A stretch of 64,000 nucleotides of DNA from Aquicoccus porphyridii (GCF_008369105.1 NZ_VINQ01000001.1:124001-188000); one strand, 5' to 3'. Shown: positions 54,831-63,935, numbered from the stretch's first letter. Notes: generated from the sequence alone by a model not told the origin. Translations and numbers: made by a program.

Positions 54831-56063
54831 TTAAGGCCCGTCCAATCCGGCCGCGCCCAGCCGCGCCGCGCGGCGTATGACGTAAAGGATCGCCAGCACG
54901 CCACCCGCCGACGAGAGCGTCTGGATGAGCACCAGCGGTGTCGCCGTCTGCCCCCCTTCAAGCGCCCATCCCGCCAGCGCAGAAAGCCCCGCACCCCCGG
55001 CCAGCATCATCGCGCCGCCCAGCCCGGAGGCCGTTCCCGCCAGCTTTGGGCGCACCGACAACGTGCCCGACACCGCGTTGGGAATCGACATGCCATTGCC
55101 GAATCCGACCGGCACCATCAGCGCGAAAAAAGTCACGAGGGTTTGCAAACCCAGCAGCGACATCATCAGCGACGTGCCCGCGGCGATCAGCAGGATCACC
55201 ATCCCGATCAGCACCATCCGGTCGCCACCAATCCGCGCCGAGTAACGCCCGGCGGCGAAATTGCCGAAGAAATAACCCAGTGCAGGGGCCGCGAAATAGA
55301 TGCCAAGCTCTTGTGGTTTCAGCAGAAAAACATCCGTGGCCACGAAGGGCGCACCGCCCAGGAACGAAAAGAACGTCCCCGCCGAACAGGTCGCCGCCAT
55401 GCTGTAGCCCCAGAAACGCGGGCTGCGCAGCAGCTCGGGCATCTCGCGATATTGCTGGATCAGCGTGATCTCGCTCTTCTGCGCCGTCTCGCCGAGATCG
55501 GCCCAGGCCACCGCAAGCCCGACCAGCCCCGCCACGAACAGGATCCAGAAATTCGCCTGCCAGCCGAAATACTGCTCGGCGAGACCGCCCACCGCCGGGC
55601 CGAACATCGGCACCACCGCCATGCCCATCGTGACATAGGCGATCCGCGCGCCCGCCTTGTCCCCCGGCGTGATGTCGCGCACCACCGCCCGGCTCAGCAC
55701 CATGGCCACCGCGATGCTGGCCTGCAACATCCGGAAACTCAGGAAAACCAGCGCATTGGGCGCGAATATGCACCCCAGCGAGGCCACGCAATAGGCCACC
55801 AGCGAGCCGATGATCACCCGCCGCCGCCCGAACCTGTCCGAGATCGGCCCCACCACGAGTTGCAGGACCGCGTTGACCAGCAGGAAAAGCCCGACCGAAA
55901 GCCCCATGACCCCCGGCGTCACCCCGAAATGCGCCGCCATGCCGGGCAGCGAGGGCAGGAACAGGTTCATCGCCAGCGCCGCGATTCCGGTCAACCCGAT
56001 CAGGGTTCCGAGATGCGGCGGGCTGTGCTTGTCGAGAAAACGGGCAGGGGGGTACGCTTGCAT
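54831..56063 (-). CDS. Bcr/CflA-type MFS multidrug exporter
   Basis: Twelve-helix major-facilitator exporter of 410 residues. The cytoplasmic loop 2-3 motif is GPISDRFGRRRVIIGSLVAY and RAVVRDITPGDKAGARIAYV is the helix-4/5 segment, both typical of Bcr/CflA transporters. It sits between pccR and pccB, divergent from pccB. Whether it is part of the propionate response is unclear; it may export an organic acid or drug. Confidence 0.88.
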   Translation of the reverse strand: MQAYPPARFLDKHSPPHLGTLIGLTGIAALAMNLFLPSLPGMAAHFGVTPGVMGLSVGLFLLVNAVLQLVVGPISDRFGRRRVIIGSLVAYCVASLGCIFAPNALVFLSFRMLQASIAVAMVLSRAVVRDITPGDKAGARIAYVTMGMAVVPMFGPAVGGLAEQYFGWQANFWILFVAGLVGLAVAWADLGETAQKSEITLIQQYREMPELLRSPRFWGYSMAATCSAGTFFSFLGGAPFVATDVFLLKPQELGIYFAAPALGYFFGNFAAGRYSARIGGDRMVLIGMVILLIAAGTSLMMSLLGLQTLVTFFALMVPVGFGNGMSIPNAVSGTLSVRPKLAGTASGLGGAMMLAGGAGLSALAGWALEGGQTATPLVLIQTLSSAGGVLAILYVIRRAARLGAAGLDGP

Positions 56064-56210
56064 AAGGACATCTTTAATCGGATTGTGTAACGTGTCGGCT
56101 GTGATGCTTCACAGGTTAAAAAGGCCCGACCGCGTCACTTGACCAGTTTCTGTTCCGGAATACCAGACGCACGGCACCTGTTTTTCCCTTGCCGTCGCGA
56201 CATTCGCGAA

Positions 56211-56258
56211 TTTGCATTTTGCAAGTTTATAGTTTGCTCGATTTTGCAAATTTGCCGA
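56211..56258 (+). promoter_or_regulatory. TTTGCAAA-like repeats upstream of pccB
   Basis: A run of TTTGCA (56211), TTTTGCAA (56217), GTTTGC (56232) and TTTTGCAAA followed at once by TTTGCC (56242-56256) lies 63-110 bases upstream of the pccB ATG, in AT-rich sequence. These match the motif family seen in front of pccR and are the probable PccR binding region. Confidence 0.65.
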
Positions 56259-56320
56259 ATTTTCCTTTTGCCACTGGCGCCGCACCGGTATGCTGCGCCA
56301 AATTCGCAAAGGGGACTTTC

Positions 56321-57853
56321 ATGAAAGACATCCTTCAGGAGCTCGACAACCGCCGCGCCATCGCCCGCCAGGGCGGTGGGGAAAAACGCATCGAGGCACA
56401 GCACGCCAAGGGCAAGCTGACCGCCCGCGAACGCATCGAACTGCTGCTCGACGAGGACAGTTTCGAAGAGTTCGACATGTTCAAGGCCCACCGCTGCACC
56501 GATTTCGGGATGGAGGCACAGCGGCCCTACGGCGACGGTGTCGTGACCGGGTGGGGCACGATCAATGGCCGTCAAGTTTATGTTTTCTCACAGGATTTCA
56601 CCGTCTTCGGCGGTTCGCTTTCGGAAACCCACGCCGAGAAGATCTGCAAGATCATGGACATGGCGATGCAGAATGGCGCGCCGGTGATCGGGCTCAACGA
56701 CTCGGGCGGCGCACGTATCCAGGAAGGCGTCGCCAGCCTCGCCGGCTATGCCGAGGTGTTCCAGCGCAACATCATGGCGAGCGGCGTGGTGCCGCAGATT
56801 TCCGTGATCATGGGCCCCTGCGCGGGCGGCGCGGTCTATTCCCCGGCGATGACCGACTTCATCTTCATGGTCAAGGATTCGTCCTACATGTTCGTCACCG
56901 GCCCCGACGTGGTCAAAACCGTGACCAACGAGGTCGTCACCGCCGAGGAACTGGGCGGAGCCAGCACCCACACCAAGAAATCCAGCGTCGCCGATGGCGC
57001 ATTCGAAAACGATGTCGAGGCACTGGCCGAGGTGCGCCGCCTGGTCGATTTCCTGCCGCTCAACAACCGCGACAAGGCCCCGGTGCGGCCCTTCTTTGAC
57101 GATCCCTCGAGGATCGAGGAAAGCCTCGATACGCTCATTCCGGAAAACCCCAACACGCCCTATGACATGAAGGAATTGATCCACAAGGTCGGGGACGAGG
57201 GCGATTTCTACGAGATCCAGGAAGATTTCGCCAAGAATATCATCACCGGTTTCATCCGGCTCGAAGGGCGCACCGTCGGCGTCGTCGCCAATCAGCCGAT
57301 GGTGCTGGCCGGGTGCCTCGACATCGACAGCTCTCGCAAGGCCGCGCGGTTCGTAAGGTTCTGCGATGCCTTCGAAATTCCGATCCTGACCTTCGTCGAC
57401 GTACCCGGATTCCTGCCCGGAACAGGGCAGGAATTCGGTGGCGTGATCAAACATGGTGCCAAGCTTCTCTTTGCCTATGGCGAGGCGACGGTGCCCAAGG
57501 TCACGGTGATCACCCGCAAGGCCTATGGCGGGGCATACGACGTGATGGCCTCGAAACACCTGCGCGGCGATTTCAACTATGCCTGGCCTACTGCCGAGAT
57601 CGCGGTGATGGGCGCCAAGGGCGCGACCGAGATCATTCACCGCGCCGATCTGGGCAATGCCGAGAAGATCGCGCAGCACACCAAGGATTATGAAGAACGC
57701 TTCGCCAATCCATTCGTGGCCGCCGAACGCGGGTTCATCGACGAGGTGATCCAGCCGCATTCGACCCGTCGGCGCGTGGCTCGCGCCTTTGCGGCCCTGC
57801 GCAACAAGAAGCTCCAGAACCCGTGGAAAAAGCACGACAATATCCCGCTTTGA
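56321..57853 (+). CDS. pccB: Propionyl-CoA carboxylase beta subunit
   Basis: Carboxyltransferase subunit of 510 residues that moves carboxyl from biotin to propionyl-CoA, giving methylmalonyl-CoA. Crotonase-fold carboxyltransferase motifs are present: [20 protein letters not shown] and [16 protein letters not shown] in the N-half, [18 protein letters not shown] and [18 protein letters not shown] in the C-half. GGGGAC precedes ATG 56321; upstream in-frame ATG 56189 would run through the operator region. It works with pccA, about 2 kb downstream. Confidence 0.96.
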   Translation: MKDILQELDNRRAIARQGGGEKRIEAQHAKGKLTARERIELLLDEDSFEEFDMFKAHRCTDFGMEAQRPYGDGVVTGWGTINGRQVYVFSQDFTVFGGSLSETHAEKICKIMDMAMQNGAPVIGLNDSGGARIQEGVASLAGYAEVFQRNIMASGVVPQISVIMGPCAGGAVYSPAMTDFIFMVKDSSYMFVTGPDVVKTVTNEVVTAEELGGASTHTKKSSVADGAFENDVEALAEVRRLVDFLPLNNRDKAPVRPFFDDPSRIEESLDTLIPENPNTPYDMKELIHKVGDEGDFYEIQEDFAKNIITGFIRLEGRTVGVVANQPMVLAGCLDIDSSRKAARFVRFCDAFEIPILTFVDVPGFLPGTGQEFGGVIKHGAKLLFAYGEATVPKVTVITRKAYGGAYDVMASKHLRGDFNYAWPTAEIAVMGAKGATEIIHRADLGNAEKIAQHTKDYEERFANPFVAAERGFIDEVIQPHSTRRRVARAFAALRNKKLQNPWKKHDNIPL

Positions 57854-57861
57854 GGTCCGGC

Positions 57862-58356
57862 ATGCCATCCCCTTTTCGAACAGCCCGCAGCGTGGGCCAT
57901 AAATCCCGGGCCTTCGACACCGGCGCGCGTCGTCGGGGCCGGGGGCTATGCGCGCTGGCCGGTGTGGCGATGGTTGCGGCGGGGGCCAAGGCGTCGGCAG
58001 GCGATCCTGGCGCGATGCCGGTGCCGCCCTTGCCATCGGGGCTCGATGCCGAGTTGCACGAGATGTTTCTCGACGTCAAACCCGACGGGTTGCTGACCTA
58101 TGCGCGGTTTCGTTTCATCGCGCCGGACATCGCCGGGGTTGACGCGCCGGATTTCTCGGAGCGGATCGGTGACATGGAATTTCTTTGTGATTCCTATGCC
58201 ATGCCCCATGTTGCGGCCACGCCCGAACCGGTGGACAGGATCGTGATCTCCCTATCTGACCGCGCCGTCGCGTTCGGTCAGCCCGACCCCGACGCAACCC
58301 AGTTCTTTGAGGCGTTCTCGATCGAGAACGGCGCCTGCATCTGGGAGGAGTTCTGA
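57862..58356 (+). CDS. DUF6497-like exported protein
   Basis: A 164-residue protein with an Arg-rich start, a hydrophobic helix (LCALAGVAMVAAGAKASAG) like a signal sequence and a mature part containing DAELHEMFLDVKPDGLLTYA and FLCDSYAMPHVAAT. I recall this as DUF6497, found next to pccB in related genomes. The ATG at 57862 is 8 bases after the pccB stop, so it is cotranscribed. Function unknown; a periplasmic location is inferred. Confidence 0.72.
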   Translation: MPSPFRTARSVGHKSRAFDTGARRRGRGLCALAGVAMVAAGAKASAGDPGAMPVPPLPSGLDAELHEMFLDVKPDGLLTYARFRFIAPDIAGVDAPDFSERIGDMEFLCDSYAMPHVAATPEPVDRIVISLSDRAVAFGQPDPDATQFFEAFSIENGACIWEEF

Positions 58357-58570
58357 TGCAGCCACAATATCTTGCGGCCCAAAACTTGCGCCGGGTGGCG
58401 ATTGAGGCTTTCGGATCACAATACAGGCGGAATGCTGTGGATAAGTTTCTTTTGGCGCGGCTTTCTTGTATCGTGGCGGGGGGTTTCCTCCAGGCGACCC
58501 TGACCTCGTACGAGGGGCAGGAGGGGCATTCACGTTCCGGCCTGTGCAAGAAAAGAGACAGGAGAAGCAG

Positions 58571-58711
58571 ATGTCGAAAGCCATCAAGAGCATTCTTGCT
58601 GTGGGATTTGTCGCCCTCGTGGCGGCCTGTGCCCAACAGGAAGAAGAATACATCGTCGTCGAACCCGAGCCCATCTCGGTCGAGCCGACCTATACCGGCA
58701 AATACAAGTAA
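58571..58711 (+). CDS. Small lipoprotein
   Basis: A 46-residue predicted lipoprotein. The signal peptide is MSKAIKSILAVGFVALVAAC with lipidated Cys at residue 20. The mature part is acidic, Glu/Val/Pro-rich, with little fold. AGGAGAAGCAG precedes the ATG, a strong ribosome-binding site. It lies in the pccB-pccA interval with no obvious enzymatic role. Confidence 0.72.
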   Translation: MSKAIKSILAVGFVALVAACAQQEEEYIVVEPEPISVEPTYTGKYK

Positions 58712-58792
58712 CCGGACTTCGGGGCGGGCCGTTGTGCCCGTCCCGCTTTGCCACCATGTCGGCCTGCGCCGCGCCGCGTTGCGAGGTGTGGC

Positions 58793-59149
58793 ATGCTGAA
58801 ACATCGTGGCTTTCCCGGGCGTCTGCCCGGCACCGATTTTCAATTCACCATCCGGCGGGCCAATCCGCGTGGCGTCACACCGATCGTCGCGCGTGAACGC
58901 TATCGCGACCGAAGACCGCCCGATCGCCGCGCCGACGCGGTGTTTCTCGCCGCGCTCTGGGAACATTTCGGCGATCAGCCGTTCGAGCGCGGCAATCTCG
59001 ATGCCGGGCGAATCTCATGGCTGTTCGGGCGCGAGGTGATTCCCGCCGAAGATCCGTTCGACCCCGCAAGTTACGAGGCGCTTTTGCGCATTGATGTCGA
59101 GGTCGCCCGCCGCTCTTTCCCCGAGGTTTTCGGGGGGGAGTTGGCATGA
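58793..59149 (+). CDS. Hypothetical protein in the pcc cluster
   Basis: A 118-residue basic protein (MLKHRGFPGRLPGTDFQFTI...) with Arg-rich stretches (ERYRDRRPPDRRAD) and a WLFGREVIPAEDPFDPASYE region, no signal peptide or membrane helix. I do not recognise the family. GAGGTGTGGC lies before the ATG. A stable terminator follows within 200 bases, so it is probably the last gene of the pccB transcript. Confidence 0.55.
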   Translation: MLKHRGFPGRLPGTDFQFTIRRANPRGVTPIVARERYRDRRPPDRRADAVFLAALWEHFGDQPFERGNLDAGRISWLFGREVIPAEDPFDPASYEALLRIDVEVARRSFPEVFGGELA

Positions 59150-59486
59150 TCTCGCTCAACCTATCCGCGTTTCGGCAGAGATCGGCCCATTTCGAAGTGC
59201 GGGAGGCGGGGCGCTTGGCAGAACGTGCGCAATGCGACATCGTCAAAAGCGTAGTGGCGGCCCACGTTCGGGCCGAGACACATTGTCTGAACCGTTACCC
59301 TTCCCCTATGGGGCGAACTGGCTGTCCCCAAGGCCGTTCGCCCCGTTTTTTCCTTTGTGAAGGCGCGGTTGGACAAGATGGGCGAGTGCTTGCCGCGACT
59401 GCCTGTCCGGATGAAAACAGCTTTCATTCCGGGCATGGGTGCGGCATTTGGGGGTGTATAAGAAGAACAACGTCAAGAGGCATATC
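59150..59486 (+). other. Gene-free stretch with a terminator and a weak stem-loop
   Basis: 337 bases with no gene that I can support. It holds the terminator at 59310-59351 and, further on, an imperfect stem (CCGGATGAAA with TTTCATTCCGG, about 59407-59432) in the leader of the next lipoprotein gene. No other motif was recognised. Confidence 0.6.
59310..59351 (+). terminator. Intrinsic terminator before the pccA-side genes
   Basis: Perfect 9-base stem GGGGCGAAC / GTTCGCCCC with a 17-base loop, followed by GTTTTTT. It is a strong plus-strand intrinsic terminator that separates the pccB transcript from the following lipoprotein and pccA. Confidence 0.8.
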
Positions 59487-59696
59487 ATGCAAATCAAACT
59501 CACGGTTCGGGCTCTCGCCCTTCTATCCCTCGGGCTTGTCGCGGCCTGCGGTGACACGGCGGTCGAACAGGCGCTCATGGGGGGCGGGGCCGGGGCGGCC
59601 ACGGCCGTCGTGCTCAACGGCAGCGTCGGCACCGGTGCGGTTGTCGGTGCCGCGGCCAACGTCGCCTATTGCCAGAAATACCCGTCGCGCTGCTGA
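59487..59696 (+). CDS. Small glycine-rich lipoprotein
   Basis: A 69-residue predicted lipoprotein with signal peptide MQIKLTVRALALLSLGLVAAC and Cys at residue 21. The mature part is glycine-zipper-like (ALMGGGAGAATAVVLNGSVG, then TGAVVGAAANVAYC), so it may span or coat the outer membrane as oligomers. Two further Cys are near the end (CQKYPSRC). It lies 135 bases before pccA. Unknown function. Confidence 0.72.
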   Translation: MQIKLTVRALALLSLGLVAACGDTAVEQALMGGGAGAATAVVLNGSVGTGAVVGAAANVAYCQKYPSRC

Positions 59697-59831
59697 TCGC
59701 GCGCGTCTGATACCGGCCTTCGGGCCATCACATGCATCCACGGCCATCGCGGGCATCACCCGCGGTGGCCGTTTTGTTGCGTTCGCTTCGGGGGACGTTC
59801 CTCCGCAGCCAAGAAACGGAAGGGACGAGAC

Positions 59832-61832
59832 ATGTTCAAGAAGATCCTGATTGCCAACCGGGGCGAGATCGCCTGCCGCGTGATCAAGACCGCCCGCAGG
59901 ATGGGTATCGCCACGGTTGCGATCTACTCGGATGCCGACCGGCAGGCGCTGCATGTTCAGATGGCCGACGAGGCGGTGCATATCGGCCCGGCCCCGGCCA
60001 ACCAATCCTATATCGTGATCGACAAGGTGATGCAGGCGATCAAGCAAAGCGGCGCCGAGGCGGTGCATCCCGGCTATGGATTTCTTTCCGAGAACCCGAA
60101 ATTCGCCGAAGCGCTCGCGGCCGCGAATGTCGCCTTCATCGGCCCGCCCAAGGGTGCGATCGAGGCGATGGGCGACAAGATCACCTCCAAGAAGCTCGCA
60201 CAGGAGGCCGAAGTCTCGACCGTGCCCGGCTACATGGGCCTCATCGAGGATGCCGAGGAGGCGGTGAAGATCTCGAACGAGATCGGCTACCCGGTGATGA
60301 TCAAGGCCAGCGCCGGCGGCGGTGGCAAGGGGATGCGCATCGCCTGGACCGACGACGAGGCGCGCGAGGGCTTTCAAAGCTCCAAGAACGAGGCGGCCAG
60401 CAGCTTTGGCGATGACCGGATCTTCATCGAGAAATTCGTGACCCAACCGCGTCACATCGAGATCCAGGTGCTGTGCGACACGCATGGCAACGGCATCTAC
60501 CTCGGCGAGCGCGAATGCTCGATCCAGCGCCGCAACCAGAAGGTTGTCGAAGAAGCGCCCAGCCCCTTCCTCGACGAAGCCACCCGCCGCGCCATGGGCG
60601 AACAGGCGGTCGCACTGGCCAAGGCCGTGGGCTATGCCTCGGCGGGCACGGTGGAATTCATTGTCGACGGGGAAAAGAACTTCTTTTTCCTTGAAATGAA
60701 CACCCGTCTTCAGGTCGAACACCCGGTCACAGAACTGATCACCGGGGTCGATCTGGTCGAACAGATGATCCGCGTGGCAAATGGCGAGCCGCTCTCGATC
60801 ACGCAGGACGATGTGAAACTCAACGGCTGGGCGATCGAGAACCGGCTTTACGCCGAAGATCCCTATCGCGGTTTCCTGCCCTCGATCGGGCGGCTCTCGC
60901 GTTACCGCCCGCCCGCCGAGGTGGTCAAGGCCGATCGCGTGGTGCGCAACGACACCGGCGTCTATGAGGGCGGCGAGATCTCGATGTATTACGACCCGAT
61001 GATCGCCAAGCTCTGCACATGGGCCCCGACCCGCGACGAGGCGATCGAGCATATGCGCATCGCGCTCGACAGTTTCGAGATCGAGGGCATCGGCCACAAC
61101 CTTCCCTTCCTCAGCGCGGTGATGGATCATCCGAAGTTCGTCTCGGGCGACATGACCACCGCCTTCATCGCCGAGGAATGGCCCGAGGGTTTCGAGGGCG
61201 TGAGCCTGCCCGAGATCACCCTGCGCCGGATCGCGGCCTCGGCGGCCGCCATGCACCGCGTCGCCGAAATCCGCCGCAGCCAGATTTCCGGCCGGATGGA
61301 CAACCACGAACGCCGCGTCGGCTCGGATTGGGTCGTGACGCTCCAGGGCGAAAGCTTTCCCACCAGCATTGCCGCTGACCCCGAAGGTGCCACCGTGACC
61401 TTTGCCGACGGCACCCGGCACCGTGTCACCGGCGACTGGACCCCGGGCGATCAACTGGTCGGGATGACGGTCGATGGTGAACCGCTCGTCCTCAAGGTGG
61501 GCAAGATTTCCGGCGGGTTCCGTCTTCGCAGCCGGGGTGCCGACCTCAAGGTGCATGTGCGCACCCCGCGCCAGGCCGAACTGGCCGCCTTAATGCCCGA
61601 GAAACTTGCGGCTGATACCTCCAAACTGCTGCTCTGCCCGATGCCCGGCCTGATCGTAAAGGTCGATGTCGAGGTGGGCCAGGAGGTTCAGGAGGGGCAG
61701 GCGCTTTGCACGGTCGAGGCGATGAAAATGGAAAACATCCTGCGGGCCGAGAAAAAGGCCGTGGTGTCGAAGATCAACGCCGGCCCCGGCGACAGCCTCG
61801 CCGTGGACGACGTGATCATGGAGTTCGAGTAA
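59832..61832 (+). CDS. pccA: Propionyl-CoA carboxylase biotin-carboxylase/biotin carrier subunit
   Basis: Alpha subunit of 666 residues carrying the ATP-dependent biotin carboxylase domain (residues 1-450) with KASAGGGGKGMRIAWTDDE and the FFLEMNTRLQVEHPVTE active-site segment, a BT linker region and a C-terminal biotinyl domain. The biotin-acceptor Lys is in EAMKMEN near residue 632. GGAAGGGACGAGAC precedes the start. With pccB it forms the propionyl-CoA carboxylase. Confidence 0.96.
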   Translation: MFKKILIANRGEIACRVIKTARRMGIATVAIYSDADRQALHVQMADEAVHIGPAPANQSYIVIDKVMQAIKQSGAEAVHPGYGFLSENPKFAEALAAANVAFIGPPKGAIEAMGDKITSKKLAQEAEVSTVPGYMGLIEDAEEAVKISNEIGYPVMIKASAGGGGKGMRIAWTDDEAREGFQSSKNEAASSFGDDRIFIEKFVTQPRHIEIQVLCDTHGNGIYLGERECSIQRRNQKVVEEAPSPFLDEATRRAMGEQAVALAKAVGYASAGTVEFIVDGEKNFFFLEMNTRLQVEHPVTELITGVDLVEQMIRVANGEPLSITQDDVKLNGWAIENRLYAEDPYRGFLPSIGRLSRYRPPAEVVKADRVVRNDTGVYEGGEISMYYDPMIAKLCTWAPTRDEAIEHMRIALDSFEIEGIGHNLPFLSAVMDHPKFVSGDMTTAFIAEEWPEGFEGVSLPEITLRRIAASAAAMHRVAEIRRSQISGRMDNHERRVGSDWVVTLQGESFPTSIAADPEGATVTFADGTRHRVTGDWTPGDQLVGMTVDGEPLVLKVGKISGGFRLRSRGADLKVHVRTPRQAELAALMPEKLAADTSKLLLCPMPGLIVKVDVEVGQEVQEGQALCTVEAMKMENILRAEKKAVVSKINAGPGDSLAVDDVIMEFE

Positions 61833-61837
61833 ACGCG

Positions 61838-62356
61838 ATGCAGAGCAGGTGGCTCATGTCATGGCGCCGGGCGGCCCTTGCCGCGCTTGTGCTCGTGGCC
61901 GCCTGCGACCGGCATTCCGAGGATGAGGCGCGGGCGCTGGCCGAGCACTGGTTCGATATCGGCGAGACGCTTCATTTCGCCTCGCAGCGCCACTGCACTG
62001 CCGCCGTCTTTCGCGCCCAGAGCGGCGAGGTGAAATCGCGCGTGCCGCTTTTTGCCAGCGCCGAGGCGGTGATCGGAAGCGGCGCACAGGCGGGTGCATT
62101 CGCGATCTCGACACCCGATAGCTCGGTCGATGTATTGTTTCTCGCGCTGATGAATGCCGACCGTCCCACCGGCCTTGCCCTGCGGGAGACCGGGCTTGCC
62201 GCGCGCCCCTGCATGACCGAGGCCACCCGGCAGGCCTTTCACAGCGCGCTGACCGTGTCGCCCTCGGTTCTGGTGTATTCTGCGCCCGACGGCGCCTTTG
62301 CCGTACTCGATCCTGTGCGCCGCCACGTCGTGCTGACCAGCGGGGCAATCCAATGA
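61838..62356 (+). CDS. Hypothetical lipoprotein
   Basis: A 172-residue predicted lipoprotein. The signal peptide MQSRWLMSWRRAALAALVLVAAC has Cys at residue 23; ATG 61856 is an alternative start giving a shorter signal. The mature part is a mixed alpha/beta globular region (ALAEHWFDIGETLHFASQRH and SSVDVLFLALMNADRPTGLA) with no known motif. It begins 5 bases after pccA, so it is cotranscribed. Confidence 0.7.
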   Translation: MQSRWLMSWRRAALAALVLVAACDRHSEDEARALAEHWFDIGETLHFASQRHCTAAVFRAQSGEVKSRVPLFASAEAVIGSGAQAGAFAISTPDSSVDVLFLALMNADRPTGLALRETGLAARPCMTEATRQAFHSALTVSPSVLVYSAPDGAFAVLDPVRRHVVLTSGAIQ

Positions 62357-62363
62357 TCGGCGC

Positions 62364-62813
62364 TCACGACTCCTGCTCTATCCTGCGCCTGACTTCCTGT
62401 TGTCTGAGCGGCATCTTGTCGATCGAGCGTGTCAACTCACGCACATCCCATGGCAATGGCTTGCGCAGGTATATGGTCCCGTCCTTGCTCAGCAAAAGCA
62501 GCATGAAACCGCGTGGCCGGAACTTCAGGCGCATTGCGCTGCGTCCGGCGGGGTCGGTGTCGGTCAGAACGATCACATCCCGCTCTTCCAGTGCCTCCGG
62601 GCGGTCCGCCAGGATGCGCATCTGCTCAACGAATTGCGGATCGTTGGGGCTGTCGGCGAAGACGATGACGAGCCGGTTTTTCCAAAGGAATTGTTCAAAA
62701 TCCAGTTCTTCTCCCTTGGGAACATTCGGCGAGATGGTCTCGGGCAGACGTTCCTGCGCGGCACTGGCCGAGGCAAGAAACACAGTCATAACAAGGGCAA
62801 GAACAGGTTTCAT
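62364..62813 (-). CDS. DUF4174 domain exported protein
   Basis: A 149-residue protein with a signal peptide (MKPVLALVMTVFLASASAAQ) and one thioredoxin-like-fold DUF4174 domain (FLWKNRLVIVFADSPNDPQF at the first strand/helix, FMLLLLSKDGTIYLRK further on). No CxxC pair is seen. The orientation is opposite to the surrounding genes, and it shares the divergent promoter region with the sulfotransferase-like gene. Function unknown. Confidence 0.82.
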   Translation of the reverse strand: MKPVLALVMTVFLASASAAQERLPETISPNVPKGEELDFEQFLWKNRLVIVFADSPNDPQFVEQMRILADRPEALEERDVIVLTDTDPAGRSAMRLKFRPRGFMLLLLSKDGTIYLRKPLPWDVRELTRSIDKMPLRQQEVRRRIEQES

Positions 62814-62866
62814 ATGGTCTCCTTCGGGTTTTCATATAGGCGCGTTTTACCCCAATACGACCGCCG

Positions 62867-62884
62867 TTTTGCAAGAATGCATAA
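62867..62884. promoter_or_regulatory. Weak PccR-like site in the divergent promoter
   Basis: TTTTGCAA-GA-ATGCATAA stands 44-61 bases upstream of the sulfotransferase-like gene, whose transcript probably continues into methylmalonyl-CoA mutase. One half is a good match to the TTTGCAA repeats upstream of pccB, the other is degenerate. Confidence 0.4.
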
Positions 62885-62927
62885 AAAATGCTTCCGTTAA
62901 ACGCTTTGTGACGAAAGGGGGTGCAGG

Positions 62928-63935
62928 ATGATGGGCGTTCTCACCATGTCGCCGGTCCGGGCGGCGCTTCACAGGGCGGCACGTTTCATGGATGTCATAT
63001 TGCATATCGGGGCGCATCGCACGGCCTCGACCACGCTGCAACACTATCTGCGCAGCAATGCCGGGGCCCTGCGCGCGCAGGGGGTGGGCTTCTGGGGCCC
63101 GATGCGCACGCGCCAGGCCGGTCTTCTGAGCGGGGTGATACCCGTCCCGGGTGGCGATCCCGGGGCGCAGCTCGATCGCGCCCGCGGCCGCATTGCGCTG
63201 CAACTCGAAACGGCGGCGCGCAAGGGGGTGCGCCATGTCATCATCAGTGACGAGAATATTCTCGGCTCGGTGCGCCGCAACCTGCGTCAGCGCCGGTTTT
63301 ACCGCGATGCGGGCGCGCGTCTTGCGCGCTTTGCCACTGCCTTCGATGGGCGGGTGACGCGAATCGTGCTGGCGGTGCGGGGGCTCGATGCATTCTGGGC
63401 CTCGTCGCTGAGCTATGGGGTCATGCGCGGGCGGGCGGTGCCGGGCACGGACGATCTCGACCGTTTCGTGACCCAGGGACGTAGCTGGCGCACCCTCGTG
63501 GACGAGATCGCCACCGCTTTTCCCGGCGTCGGGATACAAGTGCATGTTCACGAAGAGCTGGCGGGTCGCCCTGAAAGACGTCTCTGGCACATGCTGGACG
63601 GGGCCGTGACTGCCCCGCGCGAGACCCGTCCGCCCTGGCTCAATCGCGCGTCGGATCTGCCCGCACTGCGCGAGGTTCTTGCGCTGCGCGGCGAAGACCC
63701 GGCCCTGTTGCCCTCCGGCGCGGGCCGCTGGTCCCCCTTTGACGATGCGCAGGCTGCGGCGTTGCGCGAAATCCATGCCGACGATCTGTTCCATCTTGCC
63801 TCCGGGGCCGGTGGGGCGGTGCGGCTGATCAAGGAATCCACCCTTCAGACAGGCGGGATGAACCCGCCGGACGGGGCGAAGACAAGAGGACAAGACGATG
63901 ACGGACAAGATGGACGCATGGCGCAAACTGGCTGA
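62928..63935 (+). CDS. Sulfotransferase-like protein
   Basis: A 335-residue protein that resembles P-loop sulfotransferase-fold proteins: ILHIGAHRTASTTLQHYLRS at about residue 25 resembles the 5'-PSB loop for PAPS. A 3'-PB-like segment may be RIVLAVRGLDAFWASSLSY near residue 145. GGGGGTGCAGG precedes the ATG at 62928; a later ATG at 62988 starts closer to the family core. The last residues overlap the mutase gene, ATG at 63898. Substrate unknown; no link to propionate is clear. Confidence 0.65.
   Translation: MMGVLTMSPVRAALHRAARFMDVILHIGAHRTASTTLQHYLRSNAGALRAQGVGFWGPMRTRQAGLLSGVIPVPGGDPGAQLDRARGRIALQLETAARKGVRHVIISDENILGSVRRNLRQRRFYRDAGARLARFATAFDGRVTRIVLAVRGLDAFWASSLSYGVMRGRAVPGTDDLDRFVTQGRSWRTLVDEIATAFPGVGIQVHVHEELAGRPERRLWHMLDGAVTAPRETRPPWLNRASDLPALREVLALRGEDPALLPSGAGRWSPFDDAQAAALREIHADDLFHLASGAGGAVRLIKESTLQTGGMNPPDGAKTRGQDDDGQDGRMAQTG

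Noticed and set aside
54642-56090. 482-codon plus-strand frame opposite the MFS exporter
   Set aside because: Arg/His/Gln-rich antisense shadow of a clear 12-helix transporter.
59146-59850. 234-codon plus-strand frame overlapping the small lipoprotein and the terminator
   Set aside because: The ATG couples to the previous gene, but the frame runs through a strong terminator and a lipoprotein gene in another frame, with no domain.
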